Assembly: GCA_013398015.1 (NCBI GenBank)
Contig: VZRR01011338.1
Coordinates: 310,001-374,000 of the forward strand
DNA: 64,000 nt
From: Oreocharis arfaki
Taxonomy: Eukaryota > Chordata > Aves > Passeriformes > Paramythiidae
Direction: 5' to 3'
Of this stretch, positions 11,178-23,399 are shown piece after piece. Position numbers and translations under genes: made by a program. Numbering within the stretch: position 1 is the first letter of the stretch; every line of letters starts with the position of its first letter. Under the pieces are notes generated by a model that was not told the origin of the DNA, made no database searches, and was given only the letters and a program-made list of their open reading frames with translations.

Positions 11178-14100
11178 CTGCAGAGGTTGTAAAGCATGTG
11201 GTAAAGTAGATTTATATCTTCCAGAACAGAAAGGATCATTCCACAGCTGAACACTTCCAAGAATAAATGGATTCTATATTTGTCTCTGCCACAGACTTCC
11301 ACAAAAGGTACTTCACGGATCTGTGTTCTTTCAGAGGTATGTACAGCTCCCTAGTACATGTGAAGAGTGAAGTGCCTGTGCTTAAGAAATCCCTTGACTA
11401 TGCTTATTTTTCAGCCTGTCTGCTATCTTGTCCCCAAATACCTCAACTAGAAGTCTGAATCTCTGCTACTCAGAACACAGATCAACCAGAGGACTCAGAA
11501 CTGGAGATGGCTGAACTGACATGTCCGTACTCCCAAAAATGTGAGAAGGAGTCAGAGTCTCCAAATCCTTCAGCTTCACAGCTAGAAAGAGCAGCTACAC
11601 TGAGATCCAGATACTTCTCCTGAATAAAGCGTTTAATGACAGCGGAATAAGGAATGCATTATTCACTTCTATCTACCTAACCACAAAGTCTTAAGTAGAG
11701 ACAAAGTATTCCTTGAATTTCCTGCAGCTGAAACCACTCTCATTTGCTCCTTCTGATAAACCTGGAAAGCCACTGCATGTGAGGCATCCTGTAGCTAAAT
11801 CACAATCTTTCTGTCTTTGTCAAGGTCCTAGGTGTACCAAGATGCCTTACTTGTGCTGATGAAACTCACCCGGGACCTCTCCCACAATCCTGCCCAGGGT
11901 CTAGGACTCCATTTCAACTCAGTCCAGAGTCATCAATACCTGAGCTAGAGATGCTACAGGAGTACCAGCCTCTAGCCCTGCCTCTTGCCTGGACTTCAGA
12001 TCCACACTGCAGTCTTGCCTCCAACCCTGTCTGTGGCCTCATCTCCTTTTGTTCCCAAGTGGATAGCCTGGATGAATCCCAGATCTGGGTCATAGCTCCT
12101 CCAGTCTGAAGCTGTTGATGCAGCCTGTTACCTGCACCTAGCTCTGCCCATCATGTTTGGATCTCATTGGAAAGCACGCCATTGGTTAGGGCATAGCCTG
12201 AACTAGGGTGACTGTCAGCCCTGAGGTTCCTGTCCCACAAAGGAGAGTGATGCTAAGGAGTAATAGACAGCCTACACTTGGGTTCACTTAAAACACACTC
12301 AGTCTTCAGCTAAGAAATTGGTCAAGGTGTGACAAGAAATCATTCTCCAGAACACCAGGCTAGACAAGCTCTGCCCAAATCCTACCTCTCCTGGATACAG
12401 GGTATATGCCCAATTAAATTTCTATTTTTTTGTTCTTCCATTTTATAACTACTGTTCACTTACTAGAGTCACTGGTGACTCAAAATCTGTGAGAGCAGAA
12501 GTTCCTCATTCATCTCCCACATACCTCCCCTTTTTGAAGAGTAGGAAGTATCATTAAAGCACCTTTTACAAAATGCTCTGGCAGTGCATCAGATCCCTCC
12601 ACCCCCAAGCACCTTTTGCTTTCAGAAACTACATCTGAGTCGGACACTGACACCTATAAAAAGCACTCTCTTGAGTGCCATCTGTCAATGAGCCTTCAGC
12701 AAGGCTATAAAATAAGGGCACTGACAAACACATGCCAAAACACAACGTACGTCAGTTCGAGCATTTACAAAAAATATTCCCTGTTACACAACCAGGGCAG
12801 AAATCCTATATGATTCCTCAGCCTCTTTTGCGTCAGCCTCCTATCAGAGTTGGCATTCGATGTTGGCTTTCCACCTTTTTCCATCCGTCAGCTTTGACAA
12901 AGAGAATTTCATCTGCTTCTTTGCCAGTTTTAACACCAGAGTCAAGATGCTGAGTGGCCACAAGGAGCACAAACCCTGTGATGTAGTTTGAACTAAGTGG
13001 AGAGAATGTTTTCCTGGAAAAATGTATCCAAAGCAGATGTAAGACCGCTGAACCTAAAGCATGGGTCTACAATAGGATATCTACAATAGGTGATAGGAAA
13101 AAGGCCTAATAATTAAGATGCAAGATGCTCACCCCAGCCCTGCTACTAACATGCTGTATGACCTTGAGCTATTTCTCCCTCTGCTCACCTCTGTCCTTTT
13201 GATCACCTTGGCTATTCCAGTTAGAAAGTTAACGCTTTCCCCAGATAACTTATTTGACCAATCCTGTTACCATTCCCTGCACATTTTACATGGTGCAATC
13301 ACCTCCTGATTGGGATGAGATGGCACATTCCTGCATGGCGAGCCCACACCAGGCAAATAAGCACGGCTTGGTGGTGACGGCTGGCTCCTGGAAAGGGAGG
13401 TGTGCGTCCTTGGCAGTAGCAGCAGCGGCTTCTGACTCTGTGCTGGCCAATGGGCACATGCAGGAGGAGATATATGGGTGTCCTGTAACACCTCACTGGG
13501 CTCGTGAGACGAGGGCAAACTCACCTGGTACTAGAGCAGGAGTGAAGGCGTCCCCCGGCCCTGCATGGTGCAGCTGTAATGTCCCATGTTTGACTGTGAA
13601 ACCCTGAAAAAGACAATTGTCTCAGAGATGCAGCAAGGGTGGAGGGGAGCAGGGCAAGGCCCAAGGGTAGGCCCCTGTAACCTCAGCAACAGAGCAGTGT
13701 GAGGAGAGGTGGTACTGAAATGGCTGCTAGTGACAGCAGGCAGTCAAGTGACAGAATTAATCAGCACATTTGACTAATGATCTTGATTGCCAAATATATT
13801 TCCAAAAATGCCATGGGAAGCTCTTAGAAATAACATTCTTACTGAATACAGTGCCTATTTCTCTGTCTTTTCTGACTGCGAAGAATGTTTCATTTTATTT
13901 GTATTCTTAATACTGAAGGAGCAAATAAGGAGTCACATAGCAAGACAACCACGAAAACTGCCTCCGCAGAAACATTTTTACCCATACCATTTTCTGCATT
14001 AGTTTCATGAGGAGCCATCACTGGGAAATGAGACAACTTACCAGGTTGGCACTTGCAGGTCCCAAGACCTTTCCTCTGTGAAACTAATAATGTTAGTGAG

Positions 14101-15572
14101 AGGAAAAGATATACAATGACATGTCTCTGCCCATCATTACATCCAGCAGTTCAGGGTAGAGAAAAGGGATGAGGATAAGTCATGAAAAGTAAAGAAAACA
14201 GTTCTAATCTGAGATTTTAGGATATGTGGTATAAAATTAGCTATTAAAAACAAAATGGGCAAATAATTAGAGTACACTCTTCCAGTGTATTATTTTGCTT
14301 TTATCTCAAAAATTCTCTTTCCTAAAATAGATACTTCAGATATTTGAAGATTTGCAGCTTCTCTTATCTCGTGTTTTGATTAGAGCCTTTAATAATAGTA
14401 TTAAGAGTCAAAAAGAGGAGATGAACTGGGAATTCAACCACTAATCCCAAAATAGAGAAGGAAAATATGTTAGTCGTGTTTCCTGATATGAAAGGTCCCA
14501 GGAGGAAAGACAACAGGCTGAAAAAAAGAGAAAAGCCTCTTCCTTCCATGACATTTTTCAGATTTTTTCCAATTTTTTTCAGACAAAAATATTGTCAAAA
14601 TCAAATCCTCCTCCCCAACACTTTTGCATTAAAATAGCGTTTTCTAGTGGAAAACTTCTGTCAAAACGTCATGACCAACTCTATTCAGCAACTTCTGTTG
14701 CCATGGAGATCTTATCAGGGTTACAAACACAGCATTAGAAAAAATATTTTCTCAGCCAAGCTGCTCCTTGCTTACCCAGCAGAGGAGCTTCTCAACTCCT
14801 TCCTCCCAAGAGCATTCACCTGCAAGGAGGGAGGGGTAGGACAGCCTGAAGTGGAGATTGCAACACTTTTCAGGAAAGTTGAGTCATTTTGAGATATACC
14901 TCGCCTACTTAAAACAGTTATTCCTGGCCTTATTTTTTAAATTTATCTTCCTTCCTAGATAAACATATCTGGGAATCTCTAGGCTCTGAGTAAATGTTTG
15001 ATAATGTTTTCCTCTAAAGGTAATAAGCCAAACTCTCCATGCCTATGTCTGGCTTTTAAGCTACGCCTTTTTCTTTTTCCCCTAGAAAGAAAAAAAATCA
15101 ATTCTGCCTTTTAATGGTTTTAGTTTATATTGCCTCTATGTCTGTCTATTTTTAGGGATCATGGAATGGTAGGCAGCAGATAGCTGTTGATACCAGGCAG
15201 TGCTAAGTGAGAACCAGGCTCCAAGGATAGTAATTAAACTACATTTGTTAGTAGTGCTTCCAGTTTGAACCTTCGAAGTATAGATCACACCCATCTAGAC
15301 ACAGATATTAGGTTTCTCAGACAATGACACGGTCTCGCCTGTGTTTGCACCCATGGATGAACACACCTCTTTACTCACTGGCTACATCGCCAGTGATGTA
15401 TACTACCTGATAAAACAAATGAAGTAGCTGTTTTAAGCAGCATCCCTTATATCCCTTAGAGGAGTTCTTCTGGGGCATGCCTGTAATATGAGACAGACCC
15501 ACATTCTGCTTTCATTCATTAATAAGAGGGCTGCCTTTTTGAATCCAGAGATCCCTCACTCTGTATCTTTAC

Positions 15573-15727
15573 TGAAAGCATAGTTTTCGTGAAGCTCCTT
15601 GATTACCAGCTCTGAAACCAGATCCTCTCCAGCTGTAAGAGAAATGTCGTCAGTACTCCTTGCCCTAAATGCACCCAGTCCCACTTTTTCTGGTCTACGA
15701 ACTTTCAGCAATATGGTAAACTCTCCT
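15573..15727 (-). CDS. Gene 1 internal coding exon
   Basis: Acceptor gttctcctgttgccttag and donor TTTCA|GTAAAG. One base in, 51 codons, one base out. The reading is GEFTILLKVRRPEKVGLGAF followed by RARSTDDISLTAGEDLVSEL and a helix-like VIKELHENYAF. Both phases agree with the neighbours at 16223 and 11177. The strand-like EFTILLKV segment suggests a beta-sandwich domain, which is inference only. Confidence 0.7.
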
Positions 15728-16222
15728 CTAAGGCAACAGGAGAACGACCCAGAAGTGCCATGGCCATGAGACATTAGGCACTCATCCAGTATAAAATCAC
15801 TCTGCTGGTTCAAATGCAGTAAGGCAATTTTGCTGGATTAATTTTGACCTGGAAGATTTTATGTCAGATCAAGCACTGCCCATCTTTGCATGGCTCCTCT
15901 AAAGTAGGACCAAACACACAAAGCCAATATCCACACCAGAATGCATTCAACAAAAATGGGATCATGTGCCCACCTATCATCTGGCTCAGGTTTGTACCTC
16001 TGTGTGATCCAGGAAGGTATATGTTGGGCAGGAACAGTGATGGTACCAAGACTGCAGGGAATCCACAATCCATACAGAAGTGAAACATTCTCCCCTGGAT
16101 TGTGGGATTATGATGGAGTCTGTGGAAACTCCTGTTTAAGCCAGTATCACCTTTGGTTTGCTCTCCTCATATGGGTGCAGGAAAGGGCCCACACTCCAGC
16201 AATGCAGGCAAACTGGTTGTAC

Positions 16223-16352
16223 CTTGAGAGTTTGGCATCAGGTCCTCTGAAGTAGGGCAGTTTCATCATCCTAATGAGGGGTGGACTGGACCACTCCTTG
16301 GTGACAATATCTGAACTCTTCAGAGCAGAATATTTACAATGATTAACAGAGT
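16223..16352 (-). CDS. Gene 1 internal coding exon
   Basis: Donor CTCAAG|GTACAA; acceptor atgacag at 16353. Two bases in, 42 codons, two out. The second half reads very naturally (SSDIVTKEWSSPPLIRMMKL, then PYFRGPDAKLS), the first half less so, so the acceptor could lie further inside. This choice is the one that matches the phase of the preceding exon. Confidence 0.6.
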
Positions 16353-16764
16353 CTGTCATTCCACTTGTAAAGCTATTGATGATAGGTTTATCGCTCCTCA
16401 AACATGTCTTTAGGTTGGAGAATTTTTAGCCACTTGTGGTTTTACAGCTTTCCCAACCTTTGGCCATGCTACGCTTAAGTAATTCAATAAAAATGACTGT
16501 TTCAGCAACACCTGAAGATAGGAAGTAGGGAATAACCAGTGTGCTTTCAATACCTAAGTGGTTAATAGTGGAATAAAATACTTCAATCTGCTCACAGTGT
16601 GAACCTAGAATGCTCTCACAATGGCCTTATTGAAAAAGGATGGTTGAAGAGTAAGTGTGCAGGATGTCTTTTATATAAGCCCAGGGAGGCAGCAAGGAAG
16701 CAAGAAAAGGGTTCTGCTCTTGCTAGAGAAGATTGGAAATTTGAGACCATAGTTTCACAGTAAC

Positions 16765-16874
16765 CAGTTTTCAGCAGAAACATCCCATCCTGGAGCTCCA
16801 CCTTCATCTCCCATTGAAGGCCAAGCAGGTCCCTCACAACTTCATTGTGAAACACCACACTTGCACCACCACTC
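16765..16874 (-). CDS. Gene 1 internal coding exon
   Basis: Acceptor gtagggtttcag at 16875; donor AAAACTG|GTTACT, which is not a strong site. One base in, 36 codons, one out. It reads SGGASVVFHNEVVRDLLGLQ, then WEMKVELQDGMFLLKT. An in-frame TAG just upstream fixes the start region. The alternation VVFHNEVV and MKVELQDGMFLL suggests beta strands. Confidence 0.65.
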
Positions 16875-17326
16875 CTGAAACCCTACTGTGAACTCCACCA
16901 GTTCACAGAGCCAGTTGGAGTTAAAACTAAGGCAACAGGTAATTTTTACCATGGATTAGTTCCTTGATCTGGCTCATGACTTCCGCATTGGCTGACTGAG
17001 GGGCTAGCTCCTTCCAGTGCAGGGGAAGGAAACAGTGCATGGAGGCAAGGAGAGCAAAGCAGGAACCTCATTATCTGAGACTGCCACCAAATGCCTCATA
17101 CTGTGGAACCACAGCCTGAGGTCCCAGTCTCTAAGAAGTCTAACCTCTTGAAAAGAAGTCTAACCAGCATCTAGGAAAACAAATCAGGCCATCTTGTGCT
17201 GATAGTTTTGAATGTGGCACCCTGATAAGCCACTGCACACTGCTGTGTACGACTCTCTGGTAAAGAATTTTCAATTTATAACGATTTTGGCAACTGCGTT
17301 TTGACTACAACTCTTCCTTTGTAAAA

Positions 17327-17345
17327 CAAACAAACAAACAAAACC
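17327..17345. repeat. (CAAA)n simple repeat
   Basis: A short acaaacaaacaaacaaaacc microsatellite in a gene 1 intron. A nearby pair of agaagtctaacc direct repeats (about 17135-17166) is also visible. Confidence 0.7.
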
Positions 17346-18830
17346 TCTTTCTCTTCCATGTTACAAATACTTACAATGACATGGGAAATGCCAATGAAAT
17401 TGCTATGAGAAATGACCAGATACTTCAGAGGAGTTTGGACACGAGGAAGAAGAGGACCATAAAAATCCCTAAGTTTGTTTCAAGAAGCAACAGTAGCAAA
17501 AATTCATAAAGCAACTAATTGCTTTAGGAAACCAGCAAAGTGACTGACATGCTCTTCAATCTCATCTTGGAAATTCTTCTTCTACCACCTAAATCTAGGA
17601 AAAACAAACAGGTAAAGTGCATGTACAACTCTTCTTTAAGTCACCAAATTACTGGACAGTAGTTTATCATCATTCAGAGTAGTTGCCTAAAGCTTTCAAT
17701 TCAGCTGTATGACCACTATAAAAAAAGCCCTGTGAACTGTAACTGCTGTACTCAACAGATGATAACTTCTGATGTGGGATTTTCTATCCCCAATGCAGGT
17801 CATGTTACTAAGGTCAAGGAAAAGAGAAGATTTTTACCAGCAGACCTCTACCACTTCTTTATTGAAGACATAAATCAACCTTCAGTTTTATGCATCTGTA
17901 CTCAAGAAGAGAGCCAATAAAATTCAGGAAATCAGTCTTCAGTGTTTCCCAATAAAAGCTATCTGCTTGTTCAGATCTGCTTGCTGGGTTTTGTAGGCCG
18001 TTTAAAAATAATCAGTGAGATGAAAGTGTGAAAGAGAGAGCTTGGCCCTTTACATGTCCTGCGCATCAAACCCTTTGAATATTCCTTCTTGATCTCCATT
18101 CTGGAACAGCCTCATCAGTATAGTTCATGAGTCTTCAATTCACCTTGTCAATACTATTGTAAGTTCTCTTCTATACTTTGTCACCTACTACCTGTTCAGA
18201 GAAAGGAAAAACCTGGTACAGTTATAATAAACCAGTTAAGGGATGTGAGCTGCATTCATACCTCTGTTGACAATCACTCTGCTGTCCTGCGAGCTGTCCT
18301 ATCACTTGTTCTTACTCTGCTTCTGAGATTTGGACATTCTTGTGTCCACGCAGGACTCTTCAGATGGAGGACTGTGTCATGTGGGCAGTCTAGTGTAAAA
18401 GGTATGAAGGTCCTTGAACTGAGGATGAGGAAGAACCTCTCCAGCAGGGAGTTGTCCCCAGTCATCCGCAGCCTATCCATGCTCTAACTTTTGTGCAACA
18501 CTGGTCATCTATCCCATTACTAAAGGCCACACTTAAGTACCTAAAAAGAGGATAGATTCTCATTTAGCCTAGGCACACTCCTACAGCCCAGGATAAACTA
18601 AGAAAAGGAAGTGGAGTTCAGACCTTATGTGCAATTCAGCATTTCATGTGTGATATTTTAGGTAGCTGCAGACTGCTCTTTATCTTACTGAGTCACCTGC
18701 TTTTCATCGGTTGCCATGGAGTTACAGGGTCTAACAGCAGGCTGTGAATGCCACCTGGGAAGCCAGGATCCTGCAAGGTAAAAGCCACTGTGACAATGCT
18801 CAAGTTCCTGGTCGATTTAACCATTGGTAC

Positions 18831-19075
18831 CTTAGCAGTGACAGAAATAAATAACTTTTACTTTCATCTGGCACAGATGCAGTAATTAAATCCACAACTT
18901 GTTTTTCTGTTAATTGTGTCAGGTAGTTTCTGCTAACAACTACTCCCTGTGTTTCCTCTGGGCCAGATTTGTTATTTGTCCCCCCTTGATACCAATGCAT
19001 TTGCAAGTCATGTTCTTCAGGGTCATAAACTTCCTTAATGATTAAGTTAACAGCATGAAATTCCAACTTGTAGGA
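18831..19075 (-). CDS. Gene 1 internal coding exon (longest recognised)
   Basis: 245 bp from acceptor tttgtcag (19076) to donor CTAAG|GTACCA (18831): 81 codons plus two bases. It reads SYKLEFHAVNLIIKEVYDPE, then EHDLQMHWYQGGTNNKSGPE, and a helical YLTQLTEKQVVDLI stretch before SYLFLSLL. An internal GTAAAA site is a possible alternative donor, but only the GTACCA donor matches the phase of the exon at 16874. An alternative acceptor ccaaag lies 15 bp upstream, in frame. The pyrimidine tract is separated from the acceptor by a purine run. Confidence 0.7.
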
Positions 19076-20453
19076 CTGACAAAACTGGCCTTTGGAAAAC
19101 TACTGTCTTTTTTTTTTCCCCATGAGGAAAAAAGGTGCTATAGACATCATGCCATGTGGAGCTGCTTTCTGTTTCAGTTTGTTGATATTTTTGTCCAGTG
19201 TTGTGATTTTCGGACAAAATAAATAATTATAAAGGCAAAAAACTGCCATTCAAAGCAAACTCTGTAGTATTTTGGTTAAGAATATGAATTTTCCTACTGT
19301 CTTACCTTCCATGACATTGCTAGATAAAAATAAAATCAATCTAGTAGTCAAAAAATAAATAATCTTGCAGAAAAAAAAAAAGTTGCTGAACATTTGAAAA
19401 ATAGATAAAATATTTTAAGACATAAATCTAGAGATGCATGAGAAAAATATTTATTGTGTTTTATCAGTGTTCAAAAAGCAAAATTATTCCTTTAATTCCA
19501 TGAGAAGACCCAGCAACAGGATAAGGAGACCAAGCATGCTTACCATACAAGCCTGTGTCAAGCTCTACACCTGCATATGACAAAGACAGCCACATGAAAG
19601 GATAAGGGCATCAACTAGCTGATGATAGAGACTTAAGCCTCCTAAATCACATGGCAAAGATAAATTAGAACTATCTGCCACCTACATCAGATGGTGAAGG
19701 AGGCAGGAACACAATGCTCTGGATACCAATTAGTGGCATAATGGAGCCAGTATCTCATGTTCTAGTGTGTCAAATTCCAGCAGTGCCAGTGAGATCAGAG
19801 CAGAAGTCACAGCAAGGTCACTGCGATCTGTCAGCAGGACAGCTTCAGCCAAGTGCTGCATCCTAATCCCCGTCTGTCGAGAATCTAGTGGAGGAGAGAT
19901 GCCTGCAGTTAAAATATGCCTACAGCAATATCCTCCAAGGGCATCAGGCTGGAAGCAGAGCAGTGCTATACAAGATAATAAAATGCAGCTGATTTTAACC
20001 TAAATGAACACTTTTTGTTTTGGTACACGAATGTGTTGAAGTCTGTCTGCTCACAGAAACACCAAGGATATCAGCAGTGTGGCAGGGACATATTACAGTA
20101 CAAGCACCTTCAAATCATGCACTACTTCCCCCACTTCCAGGCTGGAAGAGATACCTCTGTATGGAAGGTTGACTTTGCCTGTACTCATCCGTTTGGTAGC
20201 TCACCATGAAGAGTCAGTAAGTTCACAGTACAGTAGCTACACAAATTATTTATCCTCCCAGCACCAATTTTCAGGCAGGGAAATAATGTACCTGCTGTGC
20301 AGTGCATGAGGCACGAAGCAAAACCCCTTGTCTTAGCTTTTTTTTCAATGCCAGAGATAATTAATCAGAGTTATCCACACAGGGTAGCCTACCTTTCCAC
20401 TGTATGGTCACACTCCCAAACTTTAACATACATCTATCATGCTTCACACCTAC

Positions 20454-20529
20454 CTGTGCTGTACATAGCCCCAGCAAGCCATACAGCTGCCAGACCAAAG
20501 ATAGCAGGGAATACAATTTTTCTAATACA
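20454..20529 (-). CDS. Gene 1 probable coding exon (76 bp)
   Basis: A good acceptor (gtctttgtcctacttttcaccactctgag) and a strong donor (CACAG|GTAGGT). Two frames are open. With one base in, it reads VLEKLYSLLSLVWQLYGLLG and on to LCTAQ, which fits both neighbours by phase. In phase 0 it reads CIRKIVFPAIFGLAAVWLAG, a membrane-helix-like segment, which would need another upstream exon and the alternative 19090 acceptor. I favour the phase-consistent frame but cannot decide. Confidence 0.5.
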
Positions 20530-22117
20530 CTCAGAGTGGTGAAAAGTAGGACAAAGACATTTGCTTGGGCTGTGGCACGGGGCACTGGAGCTGCTGCTTT
20601 GTATGTAGATACAGTACTTACATGCATGTTACAAAAAGAAATATTATCCTTTTTTTCATGTGCACTGAAGATCCTTGAGGTTGAAAAAATAGCTGCCTAA
20701 TTTGGTCAAATTATGTGCAAATATAATAGAGAGAAGAACCTACTCCTAGGGATTAGAAGACACATTAGTCCCATCTTTGCTCTTTTTCAGGTCCATCAGC
20801 TCCTGTTGTTTACTCGTTCTGCCATTAATCTTCTGTCTGTTGAGAATTATTCTTAGAGGAACTTATCCTCAGGAACGCAATTTAGAGTTAAAATTAACTT
20901 CTGATTATTCAAAACAGTTGCTGGAGTAAAGGAGGTGGGGAGGTCAATAAGCAGAAGACATAGCAGCAGTGGCTATGCTGTGCCCTTCTCAAACTTCTGC
21001 AAGCTTCCATTCAGGTAAGGTTTCACTTTGCAGCTGGCCAGAACTTTGAGCCAGATCTTGCTGCTACAAGGAGTGGGCTGCCTCCTCCACCATTCCTTTC
21101 TATGCATTCCTGTTCCACCTCTCGCGTGGCTTGGCAGCTTGAGCTGCTCTGGCTCACCAAATCCTCAGAAGAATATTTACTTGCTTGTGTTGAATGAGGG
21201 GTTTTGTGTGTTCAGTGAGATGAACTGGCCTACCAAGGGCAAGAGGACTGCCAAGAAAGAAAACGGGAGAATTGTGCAGTTGATGACAGGAGGAAGAGTA
21301 GGAAAAGGTGAAGAGAGGGAGAAATGAAAGAAACCGGCTTTTACATGTGATGGTGACCTTTAAATCTGCTTTACTGTACCATGATACCTGACCCTTACAT
21401 ACCAAAACCGAAGGGAAAAAAAGCAATTTAAAATATGTGAAGTTCCATTTGTACCACTGAAATCTTTCTCTACTTTGAACTGAAGGAGCTAAGTGACAGG
21501 ACAGAGACTGCAAATTACAGAGGGACACAAGAGATGCTCTTCTTACAGCAGAATCACTGACTGGATGTCTAAGCAAGCGAAAAATTCTGTCTTGTTCCTC
21601 GCCAGAAAGAAATTAAGTCACCTAGGCAATGATCTGATATGCGAAGACCTACAGGCTGTGCAAATAGGCAAGTGGTTTGAACACGTAGGGAAGCATGCAG
21701 GCACTTGGCAATTTAGATTTGATCAAGAGGTGGACACAATGTTTTAGTTCTGTATATAAATGCTTCCTATTTTGAAAAGGCAAACTAATTCACCTGCTGT
21801 GAAGTGCTAGATTTCCTCTTTTTTTTTTTCTATTTGCCAGCTATGTCTAAGTGCATGAAGGAAATGGGACCCCAGAAATTAGCTGAGAGATGTAGCATAT
21901 ACAACCGCAGCAGAGCCACTCTACCAACTGAGAGGTGTAACTGTGGTCACATGGAAAATCTACCTAACAATAAAATTCTACTTGCCTTTTTTGCCGCTCA
22001 TAACTTAACCCAACAGTCTGAGCAGTGTGATCAGGATGAAGGAAGAAGAAAATGGGACAACCACTGGCAAATGAGCAATGGTGCACTTTCCAAACAGAAG
22101 GCTGAAGGTGAACTTTT

Positions 22118-22885
22118 AAGATCATACAGTTATAAAACATCCTGAGCTGTAAGGGACCTACAAGGATCATTGAAGTCCAACTCCCAGCCCTGCACAGGGG
22201 ATCTCCAAGAGTCACACCAGGTGCCTGAGAGTGTTGTCCTAACACTTCTTGAACCCAGGTTGGTGCTGTGACCACTTCCCTGGGGAGCCTTTTCCAGTGT
22301 CTAGCCACCTTCTGGGTGAAGAACCTTTTCCTAATATCCAGCCTAAACCTCCCTCAACTCAGTTTCATGCCATTTCCTCAAGTCCTGTCACTGGTCATGA
22401 GAGTGAAGAGATCCATGCCTGCCCCCTCACAAGGGAGTGGTAACTGTAATGAGGTCTTCCCTCAGTCTCCTCTTCTCCAGGCTGAAGAGACCAAGTGACC
22501 TCAGCTGCTCCTCATGCCTTGGAGCCTTCCCCTCAAGGCCCTTCATCATCTTCCTAGCTCTCCTTTGGATGCTCTCTAATAGTTTAATGTCTGTTTTATA
22601 TTGTGGCACCCAAAACTTCCCCCAGCACTCGAGGTGAGGCTGCCCCAGTGCAGAGCAGAGCGGGACAATCCCCTTCCTTGCCTGGCTTGCAATCCTGGGC
22701 CTGATGCCCCCCAGAATACCCCCCGTTGGCCCTCCTGGATGCCAGGGCACTGCTGACTCATGTTCAACTTGACACTGACCAGGACCTCCAACTCCCTTTC
22801 CCTGGCACTGCTCTCCAGCCTCTCATTCCCCAGTCTGTCCATACATCCAGGGATGCCCCATTCTCAGATGCAGAATCTGGCAAAC
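22118..22885 (-). mobile_element. CR1 LINE, 3' part with ORF2 remnant
   Basis: About 770 bp of CR1 in reverse orientation. On the minus strand it carries the C-terminal end of ORF2 (recognisable blocks such as ELEVLVSVKLNMSQQC, VPLCSALGQPHLEC, and SLGLFSLEKRRLREDLI) and then the 3' UTR ending in the hairpin-like tail with cccttacagctcagg. One frameshift near 22745 separates two parts of the ORF, so it is inactive. It sits in a gene 1 intron. Every open frame in this interval belongs to the element. Confidence 0.93.
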
Positions 22886-23216
22886 ACCTTATGTTTCAAA
22901 CTGTCCTTTGAAACAGGAATAAACAAAACTGCCTCCACCTTCTTGCCCTGAGAGATCAAGTCCTAATCTGTGCTGATTATAGTCTTCGTATGATATACAT
23001 CTTGTATATCAAAGCTGAGCTTTTTTCCAAGGCAGGGTAAGACCACTGATCTCCCACTGTCTTTCTCTCCATTCCTTTGCTGGCTGCCTGAGTGGACTGG
23101 TCTTTGAAGATGTCATGTACAACACGGACACCTTTACCTTTGCCTCATGCTCCAGGGGACACCAGAGAATTCCATTTCATCACTGGAATTTTTACCATTG
23201 TATTTCCAGCCGTTAC

Positions 23217-23373
23217 CTGCTCAGCCTCCTTATCTCTCTTCTACAATGATCTTCAGAATCCCCAGTCCTCTGGTCAAACAGCATCAACTTGATGCTCAGT
23301 GTTCCTCCTTCATTATCAAAGAGCAGGTTTTGCTCCCTTCTGTTCAGACTGACACCAGGCCTCAGATGTGCTC
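23217..23373 (-). CDS. Gene 1 internal coding exon (most 5' recognised)
   Basis: A near-perfect acceptor (ttgcttgactgcag) and a good donor (GAGCAG|GTAACG) bound 157 bp. Two bases in, 51 codons, two out. Both other frames are stopped. It reads AHLRPGVSLNRREQNLLFDN, then EGGTLSIKLMLFDQRTGDSE, then a basic DHCRREIRRLS. Its phase calls for an upstream exon ending with one base, which I did not find. Confidence 0.72.
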
Positions 23374-23399
23374 CTGCAGTCAAGCAATTTGTATAAAGA

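Larger units (their letters stand above)
4560..23373 (-). other. Gene 1: unidentified multi-exon protein-coding gene, 3' part
   Basis: A minus-strand gene is reconstructed from ten exons. Eight consecutive exons (from 23373 down to 9866) join with compatible phases at every junction (2|1, 0|0, 2|1, 1|2, 2|1, 1|2 and 0|0 leftover bases) and give roughly 368 codons without a stop. The last two exons (6320-6187 and 4890-4760) also join in phase and end at TAA. The exon at 9866 ends in phase 0 while 6320 needs a phase-2 donor, so at least one exon (total length 2 modulo 3) is missing between them; the N gap at 7179-7211 lies there. The predicted product is beta-strand-rich with alternating hydrophobic residues (for example GEFTILLKVRRPEKVGLGAF and TLFRVAVTLS) and has no clear membrane helix in the well supported part. 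I do not recognise the family. The 5' end is not located and may lie between 23.4 and 32 kb. The chain of phases is hard to explain by chance; identity is open. Confidence 0.75.

Noticed and set aside
13254..13607. GC-richer block with open frames on both strands
   Set aside because: Open frames reflect composition; no paired splice sites and no recognisable protein.
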